This document shows, piece by piece, positions 11,254-24,175 of a DNA stretch of 64,000 nt. The notes under the pieces were generated by a model. That model did not search any database and had not been told where the DNA came from. It saw nothing but the letters and a program-made list of their open reading frames with translations. Position 1 is the first letter of the stretch. Each line of letters opens with the position of its first letter. The stretch is from positions 20,196,910 to 20,260,909 of the forward strand of contig OY992839.1 of the NCBI GenBank assembly GCA_963921425.1, given 5' to 3'. Source of the DNA: Dryas octopetala (taxonomy: Eukaryota; Streptophyta; Magnoliopsida; Rosales; Rosaceae). The position numbers and the translations under genes were made by a program.

Positions 11254-11906
11254 TGTAACGACTTTACCCCGAGTTTTATTAGAAATTTGATTTTTTTATT
11301 GTGGATTTAAATAACCCAATTAAAAAAATTTTGAATTTTCAATGAGGCTAGTTGAACAATAATTATTTGGCCAATAATTTTTAGATGTTTAGATAGAGCT
11401 CGAGCTTACGAGCTCGTAAGCGAAAATAGATCGTGAATCCAAGTTACATGCAAAATGTTATGGAAATTTGAAGTGAGTGACAAAATTGTAAATAATGAGA
11501 AGTTCAGAGTATATATATGTGAAAACCAGACCCCCATATTTACACATACCTGTGGGACCCGTTTGCCAAAACCCCAACCAAACTACCCGACCTAACTAGA
11601 ACCTCCACTTCAAACCACCAAAGGACATTGGGGCAGTCGCATTTTGTTCGTCTTTGGAAGGTTTTGACGCCTGTGGAGTCAAACTGCCAGTCCCACCGTT
11701 GTGTGCGGAAGATTGAAGCCACAAAGACCGATGACCTGCTTATCGAATTTTGTCGATTTCCGCCTTTTCAGGCCATCTTCGACGAAGCTTTTGGTATGAT
11801 TTTCTTCCTCTCTTCAACTCTACCCAACCCATGTCACAAATCATGTTTTAATTTGAGTTTTTGAAAGTTGGTGTTTTAAGGCTTTTGGGCCACTGAAGGG
11901 AAAGGT
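11254..11906 (+). mobile_element. Relic of a Ty3/gypsy-type LTR (first part)
   Basis: It starts GTAACGACTTTACCCCGAG, like the TGTAACGAC start common in plant chromovirus LTRs. A CCGACC- and CACCGTTG-containing leader follows, with a segment typical of such LTRs (ATCTTCGACGAAGCTTTTGG). It is interrupted at 11907 by a TIR element. No internal domains or partner LTR lie in the window. Old and fragmentary; limits are approximate. Confidence 0.35.
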
Positions 11907-13451
11907 GGGTAAACCTAGATACAAAAATCTAAGTATATATGGAAGCATGATGGATTTTCAATTTTATTTACCTTTTCCCTTAGTCCTAGGATCCTTAGGT
12001 TGGATGAGATATGAAAAACTAGAAATTGCTAAGAGATGAGAAATTACCCTTGATGACCATCTTGGGTAGAACTCAAGATTGCACACATCCATGGAGATGT
12101 CTTCATTCCATCTCCATCTTCATAAGCTTGGCTCCACCAAGAGGATAAACTCACTTTTAGGCTAGAAACGTAAGACCCCAAGTGTGGCTAGGTGTTAATG
12201 TGGTATGTAAAGTCTAAAGAGCAATTAATTGGAAAGCGTTTCTAGATTAATTATGATTTTACTGTCAAATCAAATAAGAACCTAAAGGGTCACACACATA
12301 CAAGTATGTGGGAGACCAAAAAGAAATGATGATACCGAAGATCAATATGTTCGATTATTGATCACAACTATCGTGATAGTTAGTATTGCCTAAGACTGGG
12401 AGTCACCCATCCTAGTATTGTTCTAGTGTGAGCTCACTTAACTGTGAGATACTAATGGGGACTATGAAGCTCTAATGACTTAATTACTAATTGATGAAGA
12501 CAATTAGTAAGCCTATAAGTCAAGTGATTAGTTTGGGATAGTCATTTGACATAATATTTTCTTAAGTAGAATTAATTAGCTAATTAATCTACTTAGATAG
12601 TAAAATTACAAAGTCAAAGTTTGAGCTTATTGACCCAAGGCTAAATCATTAATTATTAAGAGAATAATTAATTTTATCTTTTTAATTAAAATAAATGATT
12701 AATTAGTTAATCATTAGTCATAATCCAAACAATAAGCTTATTGATTAAAGTGTTAATCATGTGATTAAGTGTTAGCTAGAGTGACATATTAGTTAAAGAA
12801 CATTTGATTTTCATGTATCCCATGGGGTAAGTCATATAATATTATAAAGCTTTGGGCAATAGTGCAAATATGAGTTTTGTTCATTAAAGATGAATGGACA
12901 AGATTGAAGGATGGGAAAGAGGAAAGATTGGATGGCTTAGATTAATCAAGCCATCACTTTATAAGGGAAGCTAAGGTGGCCGAAACCCTAAGGGGAAATC
13001 AGCCCTTGCCTCCTCCCTCTCACATCTTTTCTCTTCTCTCTATTCCTCCATGAAAGCTTGAGAAAAAGAGATGGGTCTTGTAGAACCCATCTCCATATCC
13101 ATAACATTGATCTCATATCATGAAAAGATGATGATCTAGTAGCCAAGATCACTTTTTTCTTTTCATATTTCCTCCTCCCACACTTGGTGTGGACTATCTT
13201 TAGAGAAATCACATTTGTGAACTTAAGCCTCTAGCTTAGATGAGTGAACATGGAAAGAAGGCATCCCCATGGATGTATGCAAATCTTGGGTTCTACTCAA
13301 GATGCTCTTCAGATGTAATTTTTTATCCTCTTATCTATTTCTAGTTTTTCATGTCTCATCACACCTAAAGATCTTAGGGCTAAGGGAATAGGTGAATAAA
13401 ATTGAAAATCCACCATGTTTCCACACTTAGAAATTGTTTCTAGGATTACCC
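11907..13451. mobile_element. TIR element with about 200-bp arms, family uncertain
   Basis: The left arm (about 11907-12110) and right arm (about 13250-13451) are reverse complements, sharing GGATTTTCAATTTTATT, GAAAAACTAGAAAT and ACATCCATGG. The ends read GGGTAAACCTAG and GGGTAATCCTAG. The target duplication was not resolved. The middle (about 12170-13180) has its own LTR-like look, with CTTTATAAGGGAAGC followed by a C/T-rich leader. The element may therefore contain an older LTR fragment. Confidence 0.5.
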
Positions 13452-13639
13452 ATCATTCCCTACAGAAGGACCAGTTTGTGTCTTGGCTTATAAGACAAAG
13501 CAACTTAGAATTATTTTGATTTTTTGAAATTTATTTTGAGAAGTTGAAATTTTTCAGAAAAATTCTGGAATTCAAAATAATATTTTGATCCATTAGATAG
13601 TTAGTACTTACTAAGACGAGTTCTTAGGATTTTCAGTAA

Positions 13640-14389
13640 TAGTGTGTTTGGATAGAGGAAAAAAACTCAGAATTTAAACAAAACTCAGCATTTAAGAAAT
13701 TACATGCTCTAATTTCCTTGTTTGGGTCAATAAATACAGAATTTTGTAAATTCTAGGTGGAAAAAAAACTTGGGATTTGAAGGCTGTAAATTCCAACTTT
13801 AAATTCCACCTAAATTGGTGTCATTTTCAAAATTCCAATTTTTACAAAAGAAAAATAATTTGTGTCAACCATGTTGACACTACCACCACTGTAGCCAACG
13901 TCACCACCACTAACACCACCACCCTCACCACCTCCGTTGCCGCTGCCGCCACCAACACCAAGACCGCCACTGCCGCCTCCGCCACCACCACCATCACCGT
14001 CACCACCACCACCACCACCACCACCACCATCACCATCACCGCCACCACCACCATCACCGCCATTTCCAACACCACCACCACCACCGCTGCCGCCAACACC
14101 CCAATTTTAGCCACCACCATTTCTCCTACCGCTTGTGGGCCATCACCCCTACTAATATGGTTAACTCACCATAAACATCATTTTTATTGTTGTCACCATC
14201 ACCATCACTCTTTTGAATTGATGCATCAAAAATTAAAACTACCATAAATTTCGTATTTAAACTCCATTATGTTTACATGTTATCCAAACAAGAGAATTTA
14301 CATATTCTAGAATTTTAAATCACATCGTTTTAAATTCCGTCATTTGTGAATTCTTTAGTAATTTCAAACTACTTCATTCAAATGCACCA
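13640..14389. mobile_element. 750-bp MITE with TAA target duplication
   Basis: The left end TAGTGTGTTTGGATAG and the right end, on the minus strand, TGGTGCATTTGAATGA form imperfect inverted repeats. TAA lies at 13637-13639 and 14390-14392. This fits a PIF/Harbinger-type MITE. The middle is occupied by a CCA/CAC trinucleotide expansion. Confidence 0.6.
13872..14120. repeat. Imperfect (ACC)n microsatellite
   Basis: A long run of ACC/CAC triplets with GCC interruptions. It gives spurious Thr-rich frames on the plus strand and Val-rich frames on the minus strand. It lies wholly inside the surrounding MITE. Confidence 0.85.
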
Positions 14390-16440
14390 TAAATTTTTCT
14401 TAGTCCCAAGCTATTTTTGGCGAATTTTTTAAGTTGGAATAAATTATAGGAAAAATAAGGAAATGCTAACTGGGTGCCACATGGTGCACCACGATTAGTC
14501 GAGGTGGCCGACGCGGCAATAGACCCGCCAAACGACATGGAGGAGTCTCCTTTCATGAGACACATCGTAATTCCCAAGCCCAAAAACCCACCTGCAGGAA
14601 TTTGGGCAGCGCCGACCCATTTTCTACCACCGGCCAACCCATCTCTCTCTTTCTTTCTCTTTTTAGGCTGCACATTTCCACTATGCTTTAACCCATTCAA
14701 CCCTTTAAAAGCCCATTTTGTTTTATTGAACCCCAAAAAACCCAATAGATAGAATAATCTAGATCCTTTAATTTTTGGAAGTATTTAATTAAAAAATAAA
14801 TTGTTTTTGGATCTAGATTCTTCCATTAGATCCTAGCCATTCATCTCAAATGAATCCTAGTCATTGCCCACCTATAAATACCCTCTATCCATCATTTTCA
14901 TTCATACCTAAACATTGAATTACAAGAGCTCTCTCTAGAATTCTCTCTCTTTTTAAGTTAGAGAGCTTATCTCTCTAACTTCACTTTATCTTTCTAGGAT
15001 CAAATAGAAATTAACGTTTTTTTATTATTTTTTATATCATAATTAGAGTTTTGGAGGTCCGATTGGCAAGTTGTTTTCACCCACGCACTCGTGGTGACGA
15101 GCTCTACCATTTAGAAGGTTTCCGAGTCTGGAATTATGCAAAAATTAGGCTTCGACCCCGAAAGCCTTTGGTAATCCCTTAACCCTAGTTGAGGTTCTAT
15201 CAAATTTTTGTTATATTACTATCTTGTTAATTAGACTATTTTTGTCCTCTAATTTAGCAACTCAAGTAGTACCGAAACTATGTCCAAGCAAGATTTTCGT
15301 TAGGTAATCCCTCCAACTCAGCTTGTTTAAAAGTTATTTATTTAAGTTGAAATATTGCCCAACTTTTGTTAAATAAAATCAACCTAATTAAATATTGAGG
15401 TCATATCAGTGGTAATCAAACGATGTGATGACTAAGGTCAGTTCATGAGCATACAGACATTGGGTACTGAGTCAAAGCTCTCTTAATTTCCTCATACACT
15501 GACCTGGTCACGTTTTAGGTTCATAACTGTGAACCTTCTCGATCAAATTAAAAATGAAATTATTTAGAAACTCATTAGGTTCCATAAATCAAACTTACTC
15601 AATTTCTAGAAGGTTTTGGAATGACTTGACCTTACAAGGCAAGTTATGCCAAACCAACGGTTCTAAAGAGCCTAACAACTGAGCTAGTGCCTAACCTCTG
15701 AATCGGTTAAACTGGACCTTACACCGACAAGGTCATCAGTTTACGAGGAATCAGTTTTAACACTAGTTTTTGTCGGAGTAGAGACTCAAGTTATCCAAAG
15801 GTGAACAAGAGGACATTGGAAAAGCTGTAAATTGGATTTTTACGTGGGATCAGGCTAAACATTTGACTGAAGGTAGGAGGAAACTCACACAGTACTGTCT
15901 AGAGACCCTTTTTATTGCATGTATTATTATAATATATATTAATGCATGTAAAAGTTGCATTGTTTTTTTGTTGGCATTTGTGCATGGTTTGATATATGCT
16001 GTTAGCGATATATATTTATTTTTGTTGGATGACTTGAGAGTAAGGGGCCACGATGATGACCTTGGGTTTTGATTTCCTAAACCTCTGGAGGGGTAATACG
16101 GATGGACTGGTCAATTATCTGTTGGGGACGCTAGTCTAGGCGGTATTTACCAGAAAATGAATATTCTTGCTACCAATATTAGTTTTTACTAATAATGTTG
16201 GTAAGTGGTAGTTAGCCAAAGTGGCTGGTCGTCAGGTATGATACTTGGAAGCTTTCGAAAATGATTTTGCGAAATCTGTGTGAGCATGCAAATGATTTTT
16301 GAAAACTGATATTGATTATGTGGTTTGTGCTTGTGAATGTTTTAAAAATGTTTCTCACTGGCTATATATGTAGTAAATGTTTTTCGATACTATTTTCAAA
16401 TCTAGTCAGGGTCCCCTGAGGGGAAGCTATGAACGTATGT

Positions 16441-17125
16441 GATGTTTATCTGTCAAATGCTTCTTCTATTCTTTTCCTTGTAGGAATTGTACTCCATTTC
16501 CTGATTAGTCCTGAATGGAATGGTTTTGATAATTCCATTACAGCATTTGGAACAATTCAGGAATTAAGACTAGAAATGGTTTATCATTTCTTATGTTTGG
16601 TAAAGACTATGAATTAAATAATTGAATTTTTTTTAAGAATATCCTTTTAACAAAAAAAAAGTATAACACGAAACATCTATTTCTCAATTATGGTTGACTA
16701 GATCTAAGTACAAAAAATTTCAATTTGATTTGCCATCATCAATACATTACTAGGTTTTTGTGTCAGGCATTCAAGATTCAATACACCCACACAAATCGAC
16801 AAAGCCTTAACAAATATCCCACTCCATTAACCATACAAAAATGAACAGAAAAACAAATTTAACAAACTAAAACATAAAACTCGAGATCAAAAGCCACAGA
16901 TCCAGATCGAGGCTTATCTTTTACGATATTTGGGAGCCCATCAAGCAAAAGCGATTTTAGTAAGAACGAGTGTGAGTTGGGTGACTGTAGTTCATCTTTT
17001 GTTATTAGATTCAATTTTTTTGTTAAAATCCATACTTTTGTTCTTGGGCTATAATTTTATTTTATGTTATGAGCAATCTGTACAGTGTATTAATTTCTAA
17101 AAAAAAAAAAAATCCTTTTGATTCA
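16441..17125. other. Intergenic sequence before the hAT element
   Basis: Contains a short segment with repeated CATTCC/GGAATG elements (about 16480-16570), suggesting a broken MITE. The remainder is AT-rich and shows nothing that I recognise. Confidence 0.4.
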
Positions 17126-17133
17126 ATTATAAG

Positions 17134-20100
17134 CAAGGGTTTAAATTTCGATTTTTAGGGGTTCCGAAATTTTACCACGGATTCGACCAAATTTCGAAAT
17201 ATTTCGGCGAAATTTCGAATATTTCGCCGAAATTCCTTCGAAATTTCGAATACACTAAAGGCAATTTTTTTTGAATTTGAGACAAATTTCGTCGAAACTT
17301 CGCTTAAATACCCAGCTAACCTAGCCGAACCCTCACTGCCTCACATTCTAATTTCTCACCTGCACAGTCGTCGCACACCTCTCTCGATCGCAAACCCGAT
17401 CTGCAGCCTCTCTCCTCCGTCTTCTCCTTCCTGCTAGTCGCCTCACCTGGACTGGTCTCGATCCGGCCACCTCGAAGCCACTGCGTTTGTGGGTTATGAG
17501 TTGTGACCTCGAAGCATCCGGCCACCTCGAAGCATCGATCCGGCCACCTCGAAGCCACTGCGTTTATGAGTTGTGAGTTTGTGACTGTGACTCTGAGTAA
17601 ATATTGTAAAGTTGAGTTTATCAGTTTATGTTGAATAGAATACCATCCACTGATCGACACAGACACAAGCATGAGCTGATGAGCATATGAATATTAGTCC
17701 ATATAATTATTATTTTTGGATCTGAAATTTGAATAATGGGGTTAGTTCGTTTGTGAAATACTGAAATTTGAGTTTATTCTGTATTTTTATAAATCACATA
17801 TAGTTGGTCGGTTAAGTGTTTTTTTAATCACATACATGATATACATTCTTGGGTTGATTACTTGATTTATATAGATTTAGAATTAATTGTATGATTTTGG
17901 GTTGGTTTTGTTTTGTATAATTTGTATGATTTTGGATTAATTTTGAATCTTTAATCGTATAATTTTGGAATTGATTGTATAATTTTAGGTTGATTTTGAT
18001 TTGTATAATTTATGTAATTTGTATGATATATAAATATTGATATGGAACTTGAAAGTGGTGATATGATATGGAATTGGAATTGGTATGATTTGTTAATAAT
18101 TAATATGGAATTTGTATGATTTGTTAATAGTATGAATCTAATATGTATCATGTATGGAATTGCCGAATTGGTAATTTAGAATTAGTGAAATTAATATGGA
18201 GTTGGTAATAAATTAATAATTAATATGAAATTAGTAATATGAAAATGAAATTGGTGATATGATATGAAATTACAAATTAGTAATATGTAATTGCCAATTG
18301 GTAATATCAATATGATATGAAATTACTAATTAGTAATAAGTTAATAACTAATATGATATTAATTTCTTGGTGATATACTGATATGATATTAATATAGAAT
18401 TTAACTCTCTTGTTAATTGTTATTGTTCTTGTGTTACTGTGTATGTCTTTTTGTTATTAGGAATTTATAATTCAATGGCCAGTGGAGGGAGATCACGTGA
18501 TCCAGCTTGGGATCATGCTGATCCACTATCGGGTGGCAGACAAGGTTCAATATGCAAATATTGTGGCCTTATAATGAAGGGTGCTGGAGTGACACGCTTG
18601 AAATACCACCTTAGTGGTATGGATCCTGGACACAATGTGCAGCGATGTAATAGTGTCCCACCAGAAGTGAAACAATTCATCATTGCAGGGATGCAACAAA
18701 AACAACACCAAAAAAGCAAAAAAATACAAAGGATGGAAGAGCTCAGAGAAGAGCTTCGAGGACAAGGTCAGATTGAGCTGAGTGATGATGATGAGGATGA
18801 TGATGATGAGGATCATAATGATGATATGGGGCCTCAAGAGCGAAGAGAATTTCGAGCTGCACTTTAAGCCTCTAGAGCAGCAGAATGGGAAAGGGAACAC
18901 TTACATAAAGTCCCAAACAGAGGACAAGGTTCTGGGTCTAGTAGTGGTGCACAGATGCGAAGAGGATCAAGCATGAGGGAATCACGACCAACACCTCCAG
19001 TAGCACCAAGCTTGTACAAGGCAGCTCAAGCACGCCAAAAGAGTGTTAAAAATCTCTTTTCTGGAGGGTCAATCAAAGATGAGATGCAACGCTTGATCAA
19101 CAAGTTCTTCATATATGAAAATGTTCCTCCTTCAAAAGCAGCATCTCATCATTTCAAAAATTTGGTGATAGGATGTCAACAGGCAGGAGTAGGAGTGGAA
19201 CCTCCAACACCCTATCAGATACGCACCAGATTTTTGGACCAGGAGTTTCAAGAAATGCAAGAACATGTAAACAAATTGAAGGCCGATTGGGCAACTTATG
19301 GTTGCACAATCATGTACGATGGTTGGACAGGTCCAACCAAACTGTCTATCATAAACTTCATGGCCTATTCAAGAGGGAAGTCGGTATTCCTTAAGTCCGT
19401 TGATTCTTCAGATTGCATAAAGGATCATAAATATATTTATGGGCTACTGAAGGATGTAATCACGGAGGTTGGAGAGGAGAATGTTGTTCAAGTTGGGACC
19501 GACAATGGTTCCGCATTTGTCAAAGCAGGTAAGAAGTTAATGAACAAATACAATGTGTACTGGACGTCGCGCGTGTGCAGCACATTGCATTGATCTAATG
19601 TTTGAAGAGATGGGGAAGAAAGAGCAGGAGGTTGCTAATGTGATTAAAAAAGCCAGAACGATCACGAATTATATTTACAACCATAACTGGTTGTTGGCAA
19701 AGATGCGAGAGATCACGAAGGGAGATATTGTTCGTCCTGGTGCCACCCGATTTGCTACAAACTATATTGCATTGGATAGTTTGTATGGTAAGATGATGGT
19801 ACTGAAGCAATTGTTCACCAGTGATGATTGAGGTCGTAGCAATTTTCGGCGTTCAGATGCAGGCATCACGGTTGAAAATATAGTTCTTGATCACTGTTTT
19901 TGGCAACAGGTGCATAAGGTGTGCGATCTGTTTGAACCTCTCTACGTAGTTTTACGTATTGTCGACACAGATGTGTATCCTACAATGGGATCAATTTATG
20001 AGTTGATGCGTGTCGTGAAGGAAGAGCTAGAAAAAAAACAGGGTGCACGGTGGGTAATAAAAATCATCAACGATCGATGGTTTAAAACGTTACAACACGA

Positions 20101-22104
20101 TTTGCACGCAGCAGGTAACCCAATAATTTATTTGTTATTTTGGTTCCGCATTTTTTTTAATTGATTTAGCTTTCAATTAATGAACTAAATTATTAATTAT
20201 GTATTTCTATATTTACTTGATGCATGATTGCAGCCTATTATTTGAATCATCGCTATCAATATAGACCTGGAGTTAGAGATGATGGTGAACTTATTCGGGC
20301 TGTGCACAACGTACGTATTCTCCAAATTGGATCCCTATTCACCAGAAGTTGGCCAATTTGGAAATGAGGTAAAAATAATTTGCCATAAGGCCCATAAGAA
20401 TCTTTACGAAAAATATTAATACTTTATAGAATTTGATTGTCTTAAATTATTTATTTGATTGATATTGTATAATTTGTATTGTATTTGTATCTAGTTAAGT
20501 TAACATATTTTAAAGATGCCCGGAAAATGTTCGAAGAGCGAGTTGCAAAGGCCGCTAGATCACGAATGTCTCCTAGTGAGTATAAATCGTACTTGTATTC
20601 GTTAGATTAACTTAATTATTTATTTTTATAGTTACACTTACACAAACAAATTTTTCATTTCAGGTGAATGGTGGATCATGTATGGGAGTGATGCGCCTAC
20701 TGTGAGGAAATTAGCCATCAAAGTTTTATCACAAACAGCGTCATCATCAGCTTGTGAAAGAAACTGGAGCACTTTCGCACTCATACACACCAAACAACGA
20801 AACATGCTCTCATATAGTAGGTTAGAAAAGATGGTGTATTGCTACTATAATATGAGACTTGCACTTCGAGACAAGAAAGCAGAGAAGGATCGCGTCGATG
20901 AATATGATCCGCTGGATATATACGATGCTGCTATAGGGGATGATAATGTGGAGGAAAACCAACTTTATCAGTGGATTAAGCCCCTCCATTTAGATGATGA
21001 TACAGGCAATCCAGACCCTGATATTGCAGCTCAAGCACGTCAGGAAGATATCAATGTGAACAGAGTTCTAAATGAGGAGGTGAGCCCTACTGCAAGTTTC
21101 AATGAACTTATGCAACCAAGGTTGACACATCGTACTGAGCCAGTTCCCACTAATCCTTCTCGATCAGGCAACTCTAGCACAAGATCGGGCACTCCTACCA
21201 ACAGTGGTGGTAGAGGTAGTGGTGGTGGTGGTGGTGGAAATGAAGATGTCACTGGACATTCTCAAGAGTATATGAGCCCATTTTCTGTCGATGCAAACTA
21301 CACACATGCAACACAAGATGAGGATCATGGGAGTAGGCGTGTCGGACCAGGAATTGGTGCCATAGGAAAAGACTATAGCCGCAGACAAAGAGGTCATGAG
21401 AGTTTGGCACAAGAAGAAGAAGATTCATTATCCACCACTTTTGGCTCTATGGGGGTAGGAAGTGACAATTACAATTATGGGCAAAACCCTCCAATATTCT
21501 ACCCACCACATTTGCCTTACTTGGTTGAGTCTGATAGTAACTCATTGGCACAACAAGAGACAAACTCTTCAAATGAGTATGCTTATGGGCAAATTCAACC
21601 ACAACAGGTTCCTGATCCATATGGTTGGCATGTTGGCAATTACATGCAAAATTATGCTGGAGAAGTATCTTGGGATGATTATTTTTTGCATTACACCTAC
21701 TCTGGACATGATGATACTGAAGACAGCGAAAATTTTGAACCTCCTAGAAACTCTATGTGGTATTGATTACTTTTGTAATTCATGTGGAAATATTATAGTA
21801 AAAATAAAATTGAGGTGTTATTGAAGTAATTATTAATTAGTGAAGCTTTTTTTTAATAGTATTTGCCTCCGGCGCGCATTATATTCATCACATATCACAT
21901 GAAACCTACCATATAATTTGGTTTTTTCAATGTTTTTTTATCAATGTAGTAGATAATATGTTAAATAAACATATGGTAACGTTTCATTCAAAATTTCCGT
22001 ATTTTGATAGTAGTTTCCGTCGTTTCCATCGAATTTTTGTCGAAATTTAAAAATATTCGAAATTTCCATCGAAATTTCCTCGAAATCCGAAATTTTATTC
22101 CTTG
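17134..22104 (+). mobile_element. hAT transposon, full length, with decayed transposase
   Basis: An exact 8-bp duplication, ATTATAAG, flanks the element (17126-17133 and 22105-22112). The termini are CAAGGGTTTAAATTTCG and, on the minus strand, CAAGGAATAAAATTTCG. Both subterminal regions are crowded with CGAAATTT/AAATTTCG in both orientations over about 150 bp. A CCTCGAAGCC-rich direct repeat lies at about 17460-17566. The transposase gene occupies 18475-21766. The exact duplication means the outer structure is complete. The element has two short relatives in this window (22665-23993 and 52339-53605). Confidence 0.93.
18475..21766 (+). pseudogene. hAT transposase gene (BED finger, DUF659, hAT C-terminal dimerisation), decayed
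   Basis: The start at 18475 (MASGGRSRDPAWDHADPL) follows an intron-like TTATTAG. A BED-type zinc finger comes first (CKYC, then LKYHLS and C, about residues 13-50). Next is an acidic linker, then DUF659 (19270-19590: MYDGWTGPTKLSIINFMAY, VGTDNGSAFVKAG). The region CAAHCIDLMFEEMGKK follows at about 19577. The last exon (about 20665-21766) holds the hAT-C block SSSACERNWSTFALIHTKQR and a Gly/Ser/Gln-rich tail. Breaks seen: an in-frame TAA at 18865-18867, a frame shift near 19570, a TGA at 19829-19831, and another shift near 20310. Introns lie at about 20114-20233, 20369-20493 and 20572-20664. Transposition would need a working relative elsewhere. Confidence 0.88.
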
Positions 22105-22112
22105 ATTATAAG

Positions 22113-22664
22113 GATATCTGTGTTTTCCAATTCGTTTGGGGTGTTATGCAATCTTCTTCCATTATCAATATGGTTATATTTATTATATGAAAAATTTCAT
22201 ATAGGGATGGGAAACACTAGAAATAACTTGAGATGCAAATTTTTGTTAGAGATTATAAATATTTTCAGAGAAAAAATAAGATTGAGAAATTAGCATATTA
22301 ATTTTTCATATATTCAATTAAGTGAATAGCTACTTTGATGATGGTTTCTGTTGTTCTATGTTGATATGGATGTTGAATAATAAGCGGGGCAGTTGATGTA
22401 ATTTTTCATTCTAATGATTATTCAGGCCATTTAGAGGAATTTGACTCCCGTCAATTCCATAGTTCACTTCCCTTTCTAAATCATAAAAATTAACCAAACA
22501 ATGGAATGAGAAACAAACTCTCATTCCTGAGATGGATTAATGCTAAAAAAACATGGCCTTTTAGTGCAGATTAGGTACAAGTTGATGATTTGGACTTATG
22601 GCGCGACCTAGCTTATTATCAGCTCCAAGATTTATCTGGTCAGGTAGGTCTATCTTGTTGCTGT
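22113..22664. other. Spacer between two hAT elements with an exon-like stretch
   Basis: Mostly AT-rich. At 22575-22643 an open stretch, reading VQVDDLDLWRDLAYYQLQDL then SGQ, is preceded by AG and followed by GTAGGT, as an internal exon would be. I do not recognise it. It could be an orphan exon of a displaced gene or simple chance. Confidence 0.35.
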
Positions 22665-23993
22665 CAAGGGTTTTAATTTTGAAATTTTCTGCGAAATTTC
22701 GCCGAAAATTTCGATTTTTAGAGGTTCCGAAATTTTAACACACATTCGACCAAATTTCAAAAAATTTGGGCGAAATATTTGAAATTTCGCCAAAAATTTC
22801 GAGCGACATTTCGAATACCCTAACAGCAAATTTTTTTGAATTTGAGAGAAATTTCGTCAAAATTTCGCTTAAATACCCAGCTAACCGGAGGGAGGAAGAG
22901 GCTCGGAGAAGCGGAGACAAAAGGGAGAGAGGGGAGGAAGAGGCGAGCTGGCCTCGTCGCCGAAGGCAGTAGATTGAAGAGAGAGAAGAGATCGGGGAGG
23001 GAGATGAGGAAGAGAGTGAGACCAGGGAAGGAGGAAAAGAAGGAGAAAGGAGGAAGAGAAGAAGGGAGGAGAAAGAGGGAGAAGAGATATGGTCTTTGGG
23101 CGTGGGTCTGGGCAGTGGGAAAGAAGAAAGAGAAGGGGAAAAGATGAAGTCTCAGGAAGAAAGAAGAAAAGAAGGAAAGGAAGGAAGGAAAGAAAAGAAA
23201 AAGAAAAGAAAAAAAAAAGAAAAGAAAAAGAAAAAAAAAAGAAAAAAAAAAGTTTAGGATTGGTTAAGGACTTTTTGAGTTATCAAACAGTTGGAAAAAT
23301 CCAAGAGAAACTATTGTACGTTCATGCATGTTGTACATCATGTTTCATTCATTGTTCTTATGCACATGTATATAATTGCTGACGCAAATTAATGGCTGAA
23401 GTTAATTAGTCATAGAGAATTTTCAAAATAAATTATATATATACTGATTTCGTTTAGGGTCTTTGTGCAATTAGAAAAAAAAAAGGTTTTGGGTTTCGTT
23501 TAGTTGTTTTTAAATCCTAAATCCTAATACATTTCAATATAAAAATAATTAAAAATATCTTAAAGAGCCTAAACCCTAATATCTTATACCATATCCTAAA
23601 AAATATAGAAAACACATTATAAAGTATACAAAATTTAGTGTATATATTATAGAGTATATAGGATTTAGTATATAGAGTATATAAGATTTAGTGTATAAAT
23701 TATAGAGTATAAAAAATATACTAATTTCATTTATTTATTATACTAATTTTATTTAATAGTATTTGCCTCCAGCGTGCGTTATATTTATATTATATCACAT
23801 GAAATTTACTATATAATTTAGTTTCTTCAATGTTGTTTATCAATGTAGTAGATAATATGTTAAATAAATATATGGTAAAGTTTCATTCAAAATTTCCGTC
23901 GTTTCCGTCTATTTCTGTCGAAATTTAAAAATCTTCAAAATTTCCGTCGAAATTCCATCGAAATTTCCTCAAAACCAGAAATTTTATTCCTTG
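22665..23993. mobile_element. Non-autonomous hAT derivative (1.33 kb)
   Basis: It starts CAAGGGTTTTAATTTTG and ends ATTTTATTCCTTG, matching the termini of the full hAT element. It shares that element's CGAAATTT-rich left end up to CGCTTAAATACCCAGCTAACC and its right end from TTTAATAGTATTTGCCTCC. The flanks GTTGCTGT / GTTTCCGT agree at six of eight positions, suggesting an older insertion. The middle is purine-rich (GGAGGAAGAGG, AAAGAAAAAG) and replaces the transposase gene. Frames reading Lys/Arg/Glu there are artefacts. Confidence 0.85.
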
Positions 23994-24175
23994 GTTTCCG
24001 TTTACTACAATCTTTTATTTTTTCCTCATTTATATATATTTCAAACAATTATTAGTTTTCTTTTCGATTGGTCGTATTGTAAATATGTCGAACATCATCT
24101 TATGTTCCTTAAGGTTACTTTTCTGAAACTCATAACCTTGGTGAGTTGGTTTTTATTTAAATATATTTAAATGTT

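Larger units (their letters stand above)
13452..16440 (+). mobile_element. Relics of Ty3/gypsy-type LTR sequence (second part)
   Basis: After the TIR element, LTR-like sequence continues, is cut by the MITE at 13640-14389, and resumes. A TATA-like CTATAAATACCC at about 14872 is followed by a pyrimidine-rich leader and GACGAGCTCTACC. A GGGGCCACGATGATGACC block lies near 16046. Such features occur in long plant chromovirus LTRs. It may be one LTR or two overlapping relics. No protein domain is seen. Old and fragmentary. Confidence 0.3.

Noticed and set aside
13777-14247. Thr-rich and antisense Val-rich open frames
   Set aside because: Produced by an (ACC)n microsatellite inside a MITE; no domain or gene structure.
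22766-23382. Lys/Arg/Glu-rich open frames
   Set aside because: Purine-rich filler of the hAT derivative; frames overlap in several phases with no conserved motif.
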